44,979 nt of DNA, from assembly GCA_003136935.1 (NCBI GenBank), contig PLEC01000011.1, positions 22,599 through 67,577 of the forward strand, read 5' to 3'. Below the pieces are notes generated by a model. It was given only the letters and a program-made list of their open reading frames with translations. It was not told the origin of the DNA and searched no databases. Position 1 is the stretch's first letter; every line of letters starts with the position of its first letter. Positions 1 to 7,871 of this stretch are shown piece after piece. Source of the DNA: Gammaproteobacteria bacterium. GTDB lineage: Bacteria > Pseudomonadota > Gammaproteobacteria > Steroidobacterales > Steroidobacteraceae. The translations under genes and the position numbers were made by a program.

Positions 1-1089
1 GCGCAAGCGCCGGAGAGTTGCGGTGCCGTCATGGCGCATACGGTGACCGTTGCGGTGGCGCCGGTCCCCGGGGAACTCTCACGGCGCCACTCCCATGCGA
101 CCGAGTGGGTGTTGCTGACGTCCGGCACGACGGGCGCCCCGAAGCTGGTTCTCCACACCCTCGCGAGCCTCACGAGTGTGCTGGCGCAATGCGCTCCCGC
201 GCCCGGCAGCGCCCTGTGGAGCACGTTTTACGACATCCGCCGTTACGGCGGGCTGCAGGTGTTCCTGCGCGCCATGTATATCGGCTCGCTGCTGCTGTCA
301 GCGCCGGACGAGCCGGTGGGGGATTTCTTCGCGCGCGCACGCACTGCAGGGGTGACGCATATTTCCGGCACGCCATCACACTGGCGCCGGGCGCTGATGA
401 GCGGCACGACCGCCGCGCTGGCGCCAGCGTACGTGCGCCTGTCCGGAGAGATCGCCGACCAGGCGATCCTGGACAGCCTGCGCGCCGCCTACCCGCGCGC
501 GCGCATCGCGCACGCGTTCGCCTCCACCGAGGCGGGCGTTGCGTTCGAAGTCGACGACGGCCTGGCCGGCTTTCCGGCGGACCTGCTGCGTACGGCGGAC
601 GGAGAAATGCAGTTGCGGGTGATGGCCGATACGCTGCAGATCCGCTCGCCCGGAAATGCGGTGCGGTACCTTGGCGAGGAGGCGGGTGCACTGCGGCGCG
701 CCGATGGCTTCGTCGACACCGGCGACCGCGTCGAACTGCGCGGCGAGCGCTATCATTTCGTCGGCCGCGCCGGCGGAGTCATTAACGTCGGTGGCCTTAA
801 AGTACATCCGGAGGAGGTCGAAGCGGTGATCAACTCTCATCCGTGGGTGCGCATGTCGCTCGCCAGGGCGCGGCGTAGCCCGATCACCGGAGCGGTGGTG
901 ACGGCGGAGGTCGTGCTGGCGGAGCACGTCAGCGGTGCACGCGAGCGGCCGGCTGACGAGGCTCTGACGCAGGAAATTCTCGCGGCCTGCCGGCGTGCCC
1001 TGCCCGCACACAAGGTTCCTACCGTGATCCGCATCGTGCCGGCGCTCGAAGTCTCAGTTGCCGGAAAGCTGGTGCGTCCGAATGCGTAA
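1..1089 (+). CDS. AMP-forming acyl/aryl-CoA ligase (ANL superfamily), 5'-truncated by window edge
   Basis: The reading frame is open from the first base, so this is the C-terminal ~362 residues of a longer enzyme; the ATG at 31 is internal. The P-loop of adenylate-forming enzymes, LLTSGTTGAPK, lies near visible residue 40, whereas in complete family members it is around residue 150-190, so roughly 110-150 residues are missing upstream. Further ANL motifs follow in order: FASTEAG (A5-like), DTGDRVE (A7) and FVGRAGGVINVGGLKVHP (A8 hinge). The enzyme should activate a carboxylate as acyl-AMP and pass it to CoA or a carrier-protein thiol; the substrate cannot be read. Its stop overlaps the SDR start by 8 bp, so the two are translationally coupled. 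Family call is firm, substrate unknown. Confidence 0.9.
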   Translation, partial: AQAPESCGAVMAHTVTVAVAPVPGELSRRHSHATEWVLLTSGTTGAPKLVLHTLASLTSVLAQCAPAPGSALWSTFYDIRRYGGLQVFLRAMYIGSLLLSAPDEPVGDFFARARTAGVTHISGTPSHWRRALMSGTTAALAPAYVRLSGEIADQAILDSLRAAYPRARIAHAFASTEAGVAFEVDDGLAGFPADLLRTADGEMQLRVMADTLQIRSPGNAVRYLGEEAGALRRADGFVDTGDRVELRGERYHFVGRAGGVINVGGLKVHPEEVEAVINSHPWVRMSLARARRSPITGAVVTAEVVLAEHVSGARERPADEALTQEILAACRRALPAHKVPTVIRIVPALEVSVAGKLVRPNA

Positions 1090-1816
1090 CATCATCGTGA
1101 CCGGGGCCAGCCGGGGCCTGGGGCTTGCGATCGCCTCCACGCTCGCCGCCGGCGGCGACTGCGTGATCGCCGTGGCGCGCAATGCGACCCCGGAGCTTAC
1201 CGCTGCGACTGCGGCCGCAACACGCGCCGGCAGCGGCGCGGTCGAGTTCCGCTCATTCGACCTCACCGACACTCCCGCAATTGCTGGCTTCGTCTCCGGG
1301 GTGCGCAAGGAGTTTGGGCCCCTCTACGGACTCGTAAACAATGCGGGTCTTGGCACGGCCGGGGTGCTCGCCATCATGCGCGAGGCTGACATCGAGCAGC
1401 TCACGCGCCTGAACGTCATCGCACCGCTGGTGCTGACCAAGCACGTCGTGCGTGCAATGATGCTCGAACGCGCCGGGCGTATCGTCAACATCAGCTCCAT
1501 CATAGGGTCAACCGGCTACCCGGGCCTGTCGGCGTATGCCGCCACCAAGGCGGCCCTGCAGGGGTTCACGCGCTCGCTGGCGCGCGAAGTGGGCTCGCTG
1601 GGTATAACCGTCAACGCGGTGGCCCCGGGGTTCATCAGCACCGAGATGACGGCCGACCTGGGGGAGGAGCAGCGCGAGCAGATCGTGCGCCGCAGCGCGC
1701 TTAAGCGCATGGCTGTTCCGCAAGACGTGGCCGCCGCAGTGGAGTTCCTCATGAGCGAGAAGGCGAAGAACATTACCGGCATCACGCTGACCGTGGATGC
1801 GGGGAACACCGCATGA
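1082..1816 (+). CDS. Short-chain dehydrogenase/reductase, FabG-like
   Basis: A 244-residue classical SDR. It shows the nucleotide-binding TGASRGLG (residues 7-14), NNAG (86-89), the catalytic Ser in NISS (138/139) and YAATK (Tyr152, Lys156). Length matches 3-oxoacyl-ACP reductases, which reduce a beta-keto group on a carrier-protein-bound acyl chain with NADPH. The ATG at 1082 puts the Rossmann motif at its usual distance from the N-terminus; an upstream in-frame start at 1058 lies well inside the ligase gene. It overlaps the ligase by 8 bp and the next gene by ATGA, so all three are one transcript. With two carrier proteins nearby, the substrate may be carrier-bound; this is inference. Confidence 0.92.
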   Translation: MRNIIVTGASRGLGLAIASTLAAGGDCVIAVARNATPELTAATAAATRAGSGAVEFRSFDLTDTPAIAGFVSGVRKEFGPLYGLVNNAGLGTAGVLAIMREADIEQLTRLNVIAPLVLTKHVVRAMMLERAGRIVNISSIIGSTGYPGLSAYAATKAALQGFTRSLAREVGSLGITVNAVAPGFISTEMTADLGEEQREQIVRRSALKRMAVPQDVAAAVEFLMSEKAKNITGITLTVDAGNTA

Positions 1817-3093
1817 AGCCAGAGACGATTGCCCTGCACGGCGGGTTCGATTCGGATCCTACGACCAAGGCTGTCGCGGTGCCGATCTACCAGACGGTCG
1901 CGTACTCCTTCGACAGCGCGGCCCACGGCGCGGCATTATTCAACCTCGAGACGGAGGGTTACCGCTACAGCCGCATTTCCAACCCGACCAACGCGGTGCT
2001 GGAAGCGCGCGTGGCGCAGCTCGAGGGCGGCGCGGATGCATTGAGCGTGAGCTCCGGTCAGGCGGCGCTCTACTACTCGGTCCTGACGGTGACGCGCGCG
2101 GGGCTCAACATCGTTTCCCCGCCGCAGCTCTACGGCACTACCCATACCCTGTTTGCCCACGTGCTGCCGCAGCTCGGCATCCAGGTGCGTCTCGCGCAAT
2201 CTGATGAACCCGCAGCGCTCGCAGCCCTGATTGATGAGAACACGCGGGCGGTGTTCTGCGAGACCGTCGGCAACCCGGCGGGCAACGTCAGTGATCTCGC
2301 CGGGCTCGCCGCGGTCGCGCACGCGGCCGGGGTGCCTCTGATCGTGGACAACACCGTGCCGACACCCATACTCGTGCGCCCGATTGATCATGGCGCGGAC
2401 GTCGTGATCCACTCGCTCACCAAGTTCCTGGGCGGCCACGGCACCACGCTCGGCGGCATCATTATCGACAGCGGCAAGTTCCCCTGGAAACAACACGCGG
2501 CGCGCTTCCCGATGCTGACCGAACCAGATGAGTCCTACCATGGGCTCGTCTACACCGATCACTACGGCGCCTGCGCCTACATCGGACGCTGCCGTAGTGT
2601 CTTCCAGCGCACCATAGGCGCGGTGCTTGCGCCCATCAGCGCATTCCTGCTGCTGCAGGGTGTAGAAACCGTGGCGCTGCGGGTCGAGCGGCACGTCGAG
2701 AATGCGCGCCGCGTGGCTGAATTCCTGCGAGGTGATTCCCGTGTTGCTGCAGTAAGTTACGCGGGTTTCCCAGAAAGTCCCTACTATCCCCTGGTGCAGA
2801 AGTACCTGGGGGGTCGTGCCTGTTCGCTGCTGACGTTTGCAATCAAGGGGGGCTTTGAGGGTGGCGTACGCTTCTACGACGCGCTGCGCCTGTTCAAGCG
2901 GCTCGTGAACCTCGGGGATGCGAAGTCGCTGGCCTGCCATCCGGCGTCCACCACACATCGTCAAATGTCGCGCGAGGAACAGCGGCTCGCCGGCATCGGC
3001 CCCGAAACCATCCGCCTTAGTGTTGGTATCGAGCACATCGATGATATCATCGCCGATCTCGATCAGGCGCTGGCCGCAGCCACGGGTCCCTGA
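1813..3093 (+). CDS. Cys/Met metabolism PLP enzyme, O-acylhomoserine sulfhydrylase-like (MetY type)
   Basis: A 426-residue fold-type I PLP enzyme of the Cys/Met metabolism family. IALHGGF near the N-terminus, YQTVAYSF, YRYSRISNPT, SSGQAA, the cofactor-binding Asp in VDNT (Asp179) and the PLP lysine in SLTKFLGGHG (Lys204) are all present, and length fits MetY (~430 residues) better than MetB/MetC (~390). The family performs gamma-replacement on O-acetyl- or O-succinylhomoserine, normally with sulfide to give homocysteine. The start overlaps the SDR stop as ATGA. A MetA-clade acyltransferase lies at 6741-7757, so an activated homoserine route to a gamma-substituted amino acid is possible inside the cluster. 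Whether it serves methionine synthesis or a secondary product cannot be decided here. Confidence 0.9.
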   Translation: MKPETIALHGGFDSDPTTKAVAVPIYQTVAYSFDSAAHGAALFNLETEGYRYSRISNPTNAVLEARVAQLEGGADALSVSSGQAALYYSVLTVTRAGLNIVSPPQLYGTTHTLFAHVLPQLGIQVRLAQSDEPAALAALIDENTRAVFCETVGNPAGNVSDLAGLAAVAHAAGVPLIVDNTVPTPILVRPIDHGADVVIHSLTKFLGGHGTTLGGIIIDSGKFPWKQHAARFPMLTEPDESYHGLVYTDHYGACAYIGRCRSVFQRTIGAVLAPISAFLLLQGVETVALRVERHVENARRVAEFLRGDSRVAAVSYAGFPESPYYPLVQKYLGGRACSLLTFAIKGGFEGGVRFYDALRLFKRLVNLGDAKSLACHPASTTHRQMSREEQRLAGIGPETIRLSVGIEHIDDIIADLDQALAAATGP

Positions 3094-3113
3094 GCCTCGT
3101 GGATCGCCAGCCA

Positions 3114-4148
3114 ATGAGCGCCGAACCCATCACCGACCCGCAACCTGCCTTCCCCGTCGAGCGGTTGCCGACGGTTGCGATACTGGTGCCGTGCCTGAAC
3201 GAGGCCGCGGCGATTGCCAAGGTGGTGGACGATTTCAGGACCAGCGTGCCGCAGGCGCGGATCTTCGTTTACGACAACGGCTCCACGGACGACACCGTGT
3301 CCATAGCCCGCGCCGCCGGCGCGGTGGTGCGGGCCGAGCCCATGCGCGGCAAGGGCAACGTGGTGCGCCGCATGTTCGCCGACGTTGAGGCGGACGTGTT
3401 CGTGCTGGTCGATGGCGATGACACCTACGACGCCGCTGCGGCCCCCGAACTCATCGACAAGCTGCTGCGCGAATCCCTCGATATGGTCAACGCCGCGCGC
3501 CGCACCAGTGCGGCGGCGGCATACCGGACCGGTCACCGCTTCGGCAACTGGCTGCTGAGCACCCTGGTCGCCGCCCTGTTCGGCAACCGCCTCACCGACC
3601 TGCTGTCCGGGTACCGCGTGTTCTCCAGGCGATTCGTGAAGAGCTTCCCGGCACTCGCAGCGGGCTTCGAGACCGAGACCGAGCTGTCGGTGCATGCACT
3701 GCAGATGCGCCTGCCGGTGGCCGAGGTCGTGACTGCCTACCGCGAGCGGCCGCCGGGCTCAGCCAGCAAGCTGAATACCTACAAGGACGGAGTGCGGATA
3801 CTGCGCACCATCATGCAGCTGGTGAAGGAGGAGAAGCCGCTCGCGTTCTTCTCCGTGATCTCGGCGCTCCTCGCCGCGACCTCCCTGCTGCTGGGGGTTC
3901 CCGTCACCATCGAGTTCATGCATACGGGGCTCGTGCCGCGGCTTCCGACCGCACTGCTGGCGGCCTCCATCGCCATCCTGAGCTTCCTTGGCTTTGCCTG
4001 CGGGCTGATCCTGGACACCGTCAGCCGCGGCCGGATGGAGGCCAAGCGGCTTGCATACCTTTCGGTGCCGGTGCGATTCAGCTCGGCAGCGCGGGCCGAA
4101 AACGGTTTCGGCACCAGCGATAGGACAGCATCATCGCCGCGAGCGTAA
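3114..4148 (+). CDS. Glycosyltransferase family 2, polyprenyl-phosphate type with C-terminal membrane helices
   Basis: GT2 fold: ILVPCLNEAAAI at the N-terminus, YDNGSTDDT, and the metal-binding LVDGDDTYD. The C-terminal part has two hydrophobic stretches (about residues 245-270 and 280-305), as in dolichyl-/undecaprenyl-phosphate sugar transferases. It likely transfers a sugar from a nucleotide sugar to a polyprenyl phosphate at the inner membrane. I chose the ATG at 3114; a GTG at 3099 in the same frame is also possible. The stop lies only 20 bp after the preceding gene's stop to the start, so it may belong to the same operon. Its last ~23 codons overlap the antisense gene relic at 4078, and this tail looks off-family, which suggests the original 3' end was replaced. 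Confidence 0.88.
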   Translation: MSAEPITDPQPAFPVERLPTVAILVPCLNEAAAIAKVVDDFRTSVPQARIFVYDNGSTDDTVSIARAAGAVVRAEPMRGKGNVVRRMFADVEADVFVLVDGDDTYDAAAAPELIDKLLRESLDMVNAARRTSAAAAYRTGHRFGNWLLSTLVAALFGNRLTDLLSGYRVFSRRFVKSFPALAAGFETETELSVHALQMRLPVAEVVTAYRERPPGSASKLNTYKDGVRILRTIMQLVKEEKPLAFFSVISALLAATSLLLGVPVTIEFMHTGLVPRLPTALLAASIAILSFLGFACGLILDTVSRGRMEAKRLAYLSVPVRFSSAARAENGFGTSDRTASSPRA

Positions 4149-4510
4149 GCAGACACGTGACGCGACTCTGGTAGCGGTCATGGACCGACGACAGAGCGCC
4201 CGTCACCAGGGCGTTGGCGGCGATGGCGGCGAGCAGCGTCCCCGAGACGGCGGCGAGCCTCGGGCCGGTGGAATCGGCAAAGAGCAGCGCCATGGCTGCG
4301 CTGCTGACGCTGGCGGCGTAGGTCGCGACCGTCTCGTATCCGCCCGCGGCAGTCATTGGCGGTCCCCAGAGCACGAAATCCGCCGTCGATTCAAAGCGCT
4401 CCTGCTCCGGCGTCAGGTGATCCCGGTAGGCGCGTATGAGCGGCAGCTGCGGACAGATGGAATAGCCACGCTGCGGGCAGGCAGTCTCGAGATAATCAAG
4501 CGCCACACCG
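4078..4510 (-). pseudogene. C-terminal relic of a polytopic membrane protein (HDRYQSRV family)
   Basis: From about 4510 down to 4078 the minus strand encodes a coherent tail: an ectodomain piece with YLETACPQRGYSICPQLP and FVLWGPP, two hydrophobic helices and the segment HDRYQSRV. I recognise this arrangement from the C-terminus of a widespread uncharacterised family of large membrane proteins with many helices. Only ~140 residues remain, there is no credible start, and upstream the same frame runs into the GtrA gene out of frame. The 3' end overlaps the convergent GT2 by 71 bp. The most likely reading is a deletion that removed the N-terminal helices. A short functional protein starting at a GTG inside is possible but less likely. 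Confidence 0.6.
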
Positions 4511-4517
4511 TCATCGA

Positions 4518-4916
4518 TCAGACCGATGGGCGCCGGAACACGAAGCGCCGCGCCACGAAGTAGTTGATTGCCAGCCCGGCGAGTGATCCGGCGGCGACGC
4601 CAAGGACCGGATGGCGGGTGACGCGCGCACTGCCCTGGATCAGCGCGTAGTACACCCCGAGGTTGGCTGTGGCGCCCGCCAGCTGCGAGACGCCGTAGCG
4701 GGCCCACTCCGCGAACAGCTTCGGACTGGATGCGTCGCTGAAAGTCAGCCGCCGGTTCAGCGCCCAGGTGGCGGTCATGGCCGTCAGGTAGGAGAACACG
4801 CGCCCGAGCCGCAGTCCCGCGCCCAGCGCGATACCAAGGTACAGCGTGCAGCTGTCGACGACGAAGCCGGCGACGCCCACGATCGCGAAGCTCAGCAGGC
4901 GGCGGGGCTCGCTCAT
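4518..4916 (-). CDS. GtrA-like four-helix membrane protein
   Basis: A 132-residue protein with four hydrophobic helices and the GtrA signatures: FAIVGVAGFVVDS in helix 1, TWALNRRLTF between helices 2 and 3, RYGVSQLAG, and the C-terminal NYFVARRFVF. GtrA proteins are thought to help flip or move lipid-linked sugars made by a partner GT2, and a polyprenyl-phosphate-type GT2 lies next door at 3114. The ATG at 4916 gives the usual length; an in-frame ATG at 4937 would add seven residues. It faces away from the PLP decarboxylase, so a divergent promoter may sit between 4937 and 5062. Confidence 0.85.
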   Translation of the reverse strand: MSEPRRLLSFAIVGVAGFVVDSCTLYLGIALGAGLRLGRVFSYLTAMTATWALNRRLTFSDASSPKLFAEWARYGVSQLAGATANLGVYYALIQGSARVTRHPVLGVAAGSLAGLAINYFVARRFVFRRPSV

Positions 4917-5061
4917 CGATCGTGGCTGGCCGGTCATGTCTGTTTGTAGCCGCGGCGGGTTCCCGTCATGATACGTGAACACCGTTTGCGGGCATGCCGA
5001 ATCACGTGCAACACATAATCGCCAGCGCCGCTGCGCTGCCGACGACGGGCACGAGGCGTTG

Positions 5062-6468
5062 ATGGCGCTGCGTGCTCCGGCAGCGGCGCTCTTCCCATCG
5101 CGCGCCCAGCGCGAGCGCCTGGATGATCTGCTGACGCGTACTCTGGCGGCGGCGGCCGAGCGCGTCGCGCGCGGTCCGGTCATGCCGGACCTGGACATGG
5201 TGCAGTTTCGCGCGGAGCTGGCACGTTTCGATTTCGCGGCCCCGCAAGACCTGCAGCGGCTCATTGGCTGGATCACGACGCAGCTCGAGCACGGTGCCGT
5301 GCATATGGGCAATCCGCGCTACTTCGGTCTCTTCAACCCGGCAGCCAACTTCCCTTCGCAGTGCGCCGATCGCATCAGCGGCGCATTTAACCCGCAGCTG
5401 GCGAGTTCCGGCTCCTCCCCGGCGCCGGTGGAGATCGAGGCGCACGTGGTGCGCGCGATCGCGCGGCGTGCGGGACTGCCCGACGAATCCGCCGGGCACT
5501 TCACCACTGCCGGATCCGAAGCCAACTACACCGCACTCCTGTGCGCCCTGACGCGTGCGGCGCCGGCCTTTGCGAGCGAGGGCGTGCGCGCGTTTTCAGG
5601 TCCGGTCGCGATGTACACCTCGCGCGAGTGCCAGCCAGCCTGGTTCAAGATCGCGCACCAGGCCGGAATCGGACGCGCCGCCCTGAAGCTGATCGCGACC
5701 ACCGCGCGCGGCGAAATGGACGGCGACGCGCTGACGCAGGCCATCGAGAGCGATCGGCGGGCGGGGGTTGTGCCGGTGCTGATCTCTGCCACCGCCGGCA
5801 CCACCGGTGGCGGCATGGTTGACCCGCTGGCGCACTGCGCAGACGTCGCGCGCAGCTACGGACTCTGGTACCACGTTGACGCGGCCTGGGGGGGCGCGGC
5901 GCTGTGCTCAGCGCGCCTGCGCGGTGTGCTCGCCGGCATCGAGCGGGCCGACTCGCTCACCATCGACGCTCACAAGTGGTTTGCCACCACCATGGGCTGC
6001 GGGATGTTCGTCACGCGCCACCCGGCGCTGCTGAGCGAGACGTTCCGGGCGGCGACGGACTTCATGCCTTCGACGGTTTCGGCGCTCGACCCGTACCTGA
6101 ACAGCGCGCAATGGTCGCGCCGCTTCATGGGACTGAAGCTGTTCCTGTCGCTGGCCACTGCCGGTTGGGACGGGTACGCCGTGCACGTGGAGCGGGCCGT
6201 GGAGGTGATCGCGCTGATTAGGGCGCGCCTGCTTGCCGCGGGCTGGTCAGCGCGTAACGACTCGCAACTCGCGGTGCTGTGCGTGGTGCCCCCGGACGGG
6301 TTTCCGAGCATTCGCGAGATCGTCCGCCGGGTACTCGCCTCGGGTCGCGCCTGGGTGGCGGCGACGAGCTTTGCCGGTCAGGAGGTGGTGCGGATCTGCG
6401 CAACCCACGGGGAGATCTCAGCCGCGGACATCGACGAACTGGTCGCGTCCTTAAACGCCGCGCGCTGA
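5062..6468 (+). CDS. Group II pyridoxal-dependent amino acid decarboxylase
   Basis: A 468-residue fold-type I PLP enzyme of the group II decarboxylases (aromatic amino acid, glutamate, cysteine-sulfinate and diaminobutyrate decarboxylases). Visible are the N-terminal H-x-GNPRYFG substrate region (81-89), TTAGSEANYTALL (148-160), SATAGTTGGG, the cofactor Asp in HVDAAWGG (Asp273) and the PLP lysine in IDAHKWF (Lys305). It should decarboxylate a free amino acid to an amine. I start it at the ATG at 5062, after a G-rich stretch; upstream in-frame codons look non-coding. Its 3' end overlaps the convergent carrier-protein gene by 18 bp. Substrate cannot be predicted from these motifs. It differs from the LysA-like decarboxylase usual in XrtA loci. 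Confidence 0.9.
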   Translation: MALRAPAAALFPSRAQRERLDDLLTRTLAAAAERVARGPVMPDLDMVQFRAELARFDFAAPQDLQRLIGWITTQLEHGAVHMGNPRYFGLFNPAANFPSQCADRISGAFNPQLASSGSSPAPVEIEAHVVRAIARRAGLPDESAGHFTTAGSEANYTALLCALTRAAPAFASEGVRAFSGPVAMYTSRECQPAWFKIAHQAGIGRAALKLIATTARGEMDGDALTQAIESDRRAGVVPVLISATAGTTGGGMVDPLAHCADVARSYGLWYHVDAAWGGAALCSARLRGVLAGIERADSLTIDAHKWFATTMGCGMFVTRHPALLSETFRAATDFMPSTVSALDPYLNSAQWSRRFMGLKLFLSLATAGWDGYAVHVERAVEVIALIRARLLAAGWSARNDSQLAVLCVVPPDGFPSIREIVRRVLASGRAWVAATSFAGQEVVRICATHGEISAADIDELVASLNAAR

Positions 6469-6735
6469 CTCGCCCAGCCTGTTCAGCATCGCTTCGACCG
6501 AAGCGATGGACTCGAAATTTTCCGGCGTGATGTCGGTCTGGGGAATCGCAAGGTTGAATTCCACCTCGATGGCGAGCATCAGTTTCACCATCTTGATGGA
6601 GCTCATGCCGAGATCGCTTAAGCGCGCATCGATCGGCATGGGGCGCGCGCCACCCGCCTGGCCCAGGATCTGACGGATCAGGCCGATAAGGCGTTCGCGC
6701 GTGGTGGCCTGCGGCTGGGATTTCACGTCGTTCAT
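6451..6735 (-). CDS. Stand-alone acyl/aminoacyl carrier protein, candidate partner of the aa:CP ligase
   Basis: A 94-residue carrier protein. The 4'-phosphopantetheine attachment serine is Ser46 in DLGMSSIKM, where the usual D-S-L reads S-S-I. Downstream, MLAIEVEF and IPQTDITPENFESIASV resemble the small carrier proteins that pair with amino acid:[carrier protein] ligases, rather than fatty-acid ACP. The start lies 5 bp after the MetA-clade stop, so the two form one operon, divergent from the dehydrogenase/aa:CP-ligase operon. That arrangement makes it the first candidate acceptor of the aminoacyl group. The assignment of partner is inference from position and motif. Confidence 0.9.
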   Translation of the reverse strand: MNDVKSQPQATTRERLIGLIRQILGQAGGARPMPIDARLSDLGMSSIKMVKLMLAIEVEFNLAIPQTDITPENFESIASVEAMLNRLGESARGV

Positions 6736-6740
6736 GGACT

Positions 6741-7757
6741 TCAGTGCACCGCTGTTGTGAGTGCGAGGGGTCGATGCGCGCTGGCATCGGGGCGTACCGC
6801 CCCCGCGAGCAACGCGAGCCAGTTGCCGTAGATGGTTGCCGCAGCGTCGGTCCAGGGATTGCCCAGGTCCAGCGCGGCCGCCGCAGTCGGAAAGTCCGCC
6901 AGCAGTTCCGGCCGCGGGCCCCGCAGCGCCCGCTGGCGGAACTCGTCCAGCACGGCGGATGCGGCGGGGGAGAAGTAATCGCGTGGCTGCAGCGGGTAGG
7001 CCGCCTGCTCGCCGCGCAGAAAGCGGCCGACATCGCGGCGATACTCCCTCAGGAGCGTGACATTCTCGTACTCGGGATGCCCCTGGAAGCACAGGAACAG
7101 GCTGCGCCGCTGGCGGATGAAGGTGTCCGCGCCGGTGGCGCCCGAGGAGCTGAGGATCGTGTATCCCGACTCGCGCAGCGCCACGATGGGTAAGTCGTTC
7201 CAACGGGAGTGCGGCAGCCTCAGCGGCGCCCCGATCCCGGCTGTGAGTGGATGCGCCGCCAGAATATCGTGGCGGAATACGCCGCAGAGCTTTTGCGCAA
7301 GGCGCTGCCGCTGCACACCGTCGAAGTGCAGTACGGCTGCGTGCGCGGCGAGGCACGAGCAGATGCTGGAGGCGGTATGGGCGTCCGCCCATTCCAGTAC
7401 CTCAACGAATCTTGGCCAGTACGGCTCCTCGGGCAGCGGGCGACCGCTGGCTTCCATGCCGGTGACGATCAGGGCATCCGGTGGATCGGATTGCAGCTCA
7501 TCGACGTGCCAGTAGCCGCGCGTGGCAATATGCTCGCGGGCCGCCGGCGTGCGCGCCACCTCAGGGAGGGTGAAAAACCGCAATTTCACGGGGTCGGAGC
7601 CGGCGGCGGTCTCGAGAAGCCGTGTGAACTGCGTCTCAGTGGATTCCAATGCCGAATCGGGCATGTTGTTCACCAGCCCCACCACGACGCCGCGCGCGCG
7701 CTCCGACGCTCTGGCGGCGGGCGTCCGGCGGGGGCTGGATTCGATTTCAAGCGGCAT
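6741..7757 (-). CDS. MetA-clade homoserine O-acyltransferase-like protein
   Basis: A 338-residue member of the MetA family (class I glutamine-amidotransferase-like fold). LVNNMPDSALE, LIVTGMEAS, the nucleophile region SCLAAHAAVLHFDG (catalytic Cys; MetA has SCWGAQA), PHSRWNDLP, QGHPEYE and LLREYRRD are present. MetA moves succinyl or acetyl from CoA to the homoserine hydroxyl. Here the TGAPVE substrate loop is TGMEAS, and Trp/Gln next to the Cys are Leu/His, so acyl donor or acceptor may differ. It is coupled to the carrier protein 5 bp downstream. Together with the MetY-like enzyme at 1813 it could make a gamma-substituted amino acid; alternatively its acyl donor or acceptor could be carrier-bound. 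A housekeeping methionine role is less likely given the neighbours. Confidence 0.85.
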   Translation of the reverse strand: MPLEIESSPRRTPAARASERARGVVVGLVNNMPDSALESTETQFTRLLETAAGSDPVKLRFFTLPEVARTPAAREHIATRGYWHVDELQSDPPDALIVTGMEASGRPLPEEPYWPRFVEVLEWADAHTASSICSCLAAHAAVLHFDGVQRQRLAQKLCGVFRHDILAAHPLTAGIGAPLRLPHSRWNDLPIVALRESGYTILSSSGATGADTFIRQRRSLFLCFQGHPEYENVTLLREYRRDVGRFLRGEQAAYPLQPRDYFSPAASAVLDEFRQRALRGPRPELLADFPTAAAALDLGNPWTDAAATIYGNWLALLAGAVRPDASAHRPLALTTAVH

Positions 7758-7871
7758 CGGGCTTTACTTAAATATAATGTTCAATGGCTTGAGGCCGTCG
7801 ACAGATCCGTCAAGTCCCTACTGGTAGCTTAGCGGTCAAGTACGACGAAAACATAGATAAAGGTCACTAAC
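7758..7871. promoter_or_regulatory. Divergent promoter region between the MetA/carrier operon and the dehydrogenase/aa:CP-ligase operon
   Basis: This 114-bp gap is the AT-richest patch of region A. It holds AATATAAT at 7771-7778, which read on the minus strand gives a -10-like TATATT for the MetA gene. An AAAGG ribosome-binding site at 7859-7863 stands 8 nt before the GTG at 7872. No clear -35 boxes are visible, so promoter calls are tentative, but the divergent layout means the two operons are probably co-regulated from here. Confidence 0.35.

Noticed and set aside
1936-3114. 392-codon open frame antisense to the MetY-like gene
   Set aside because: Arg/His/Gly-rich shadow of a high-GC gene with no family motif; the plus strand carries an unmistakable PLP enzyme.
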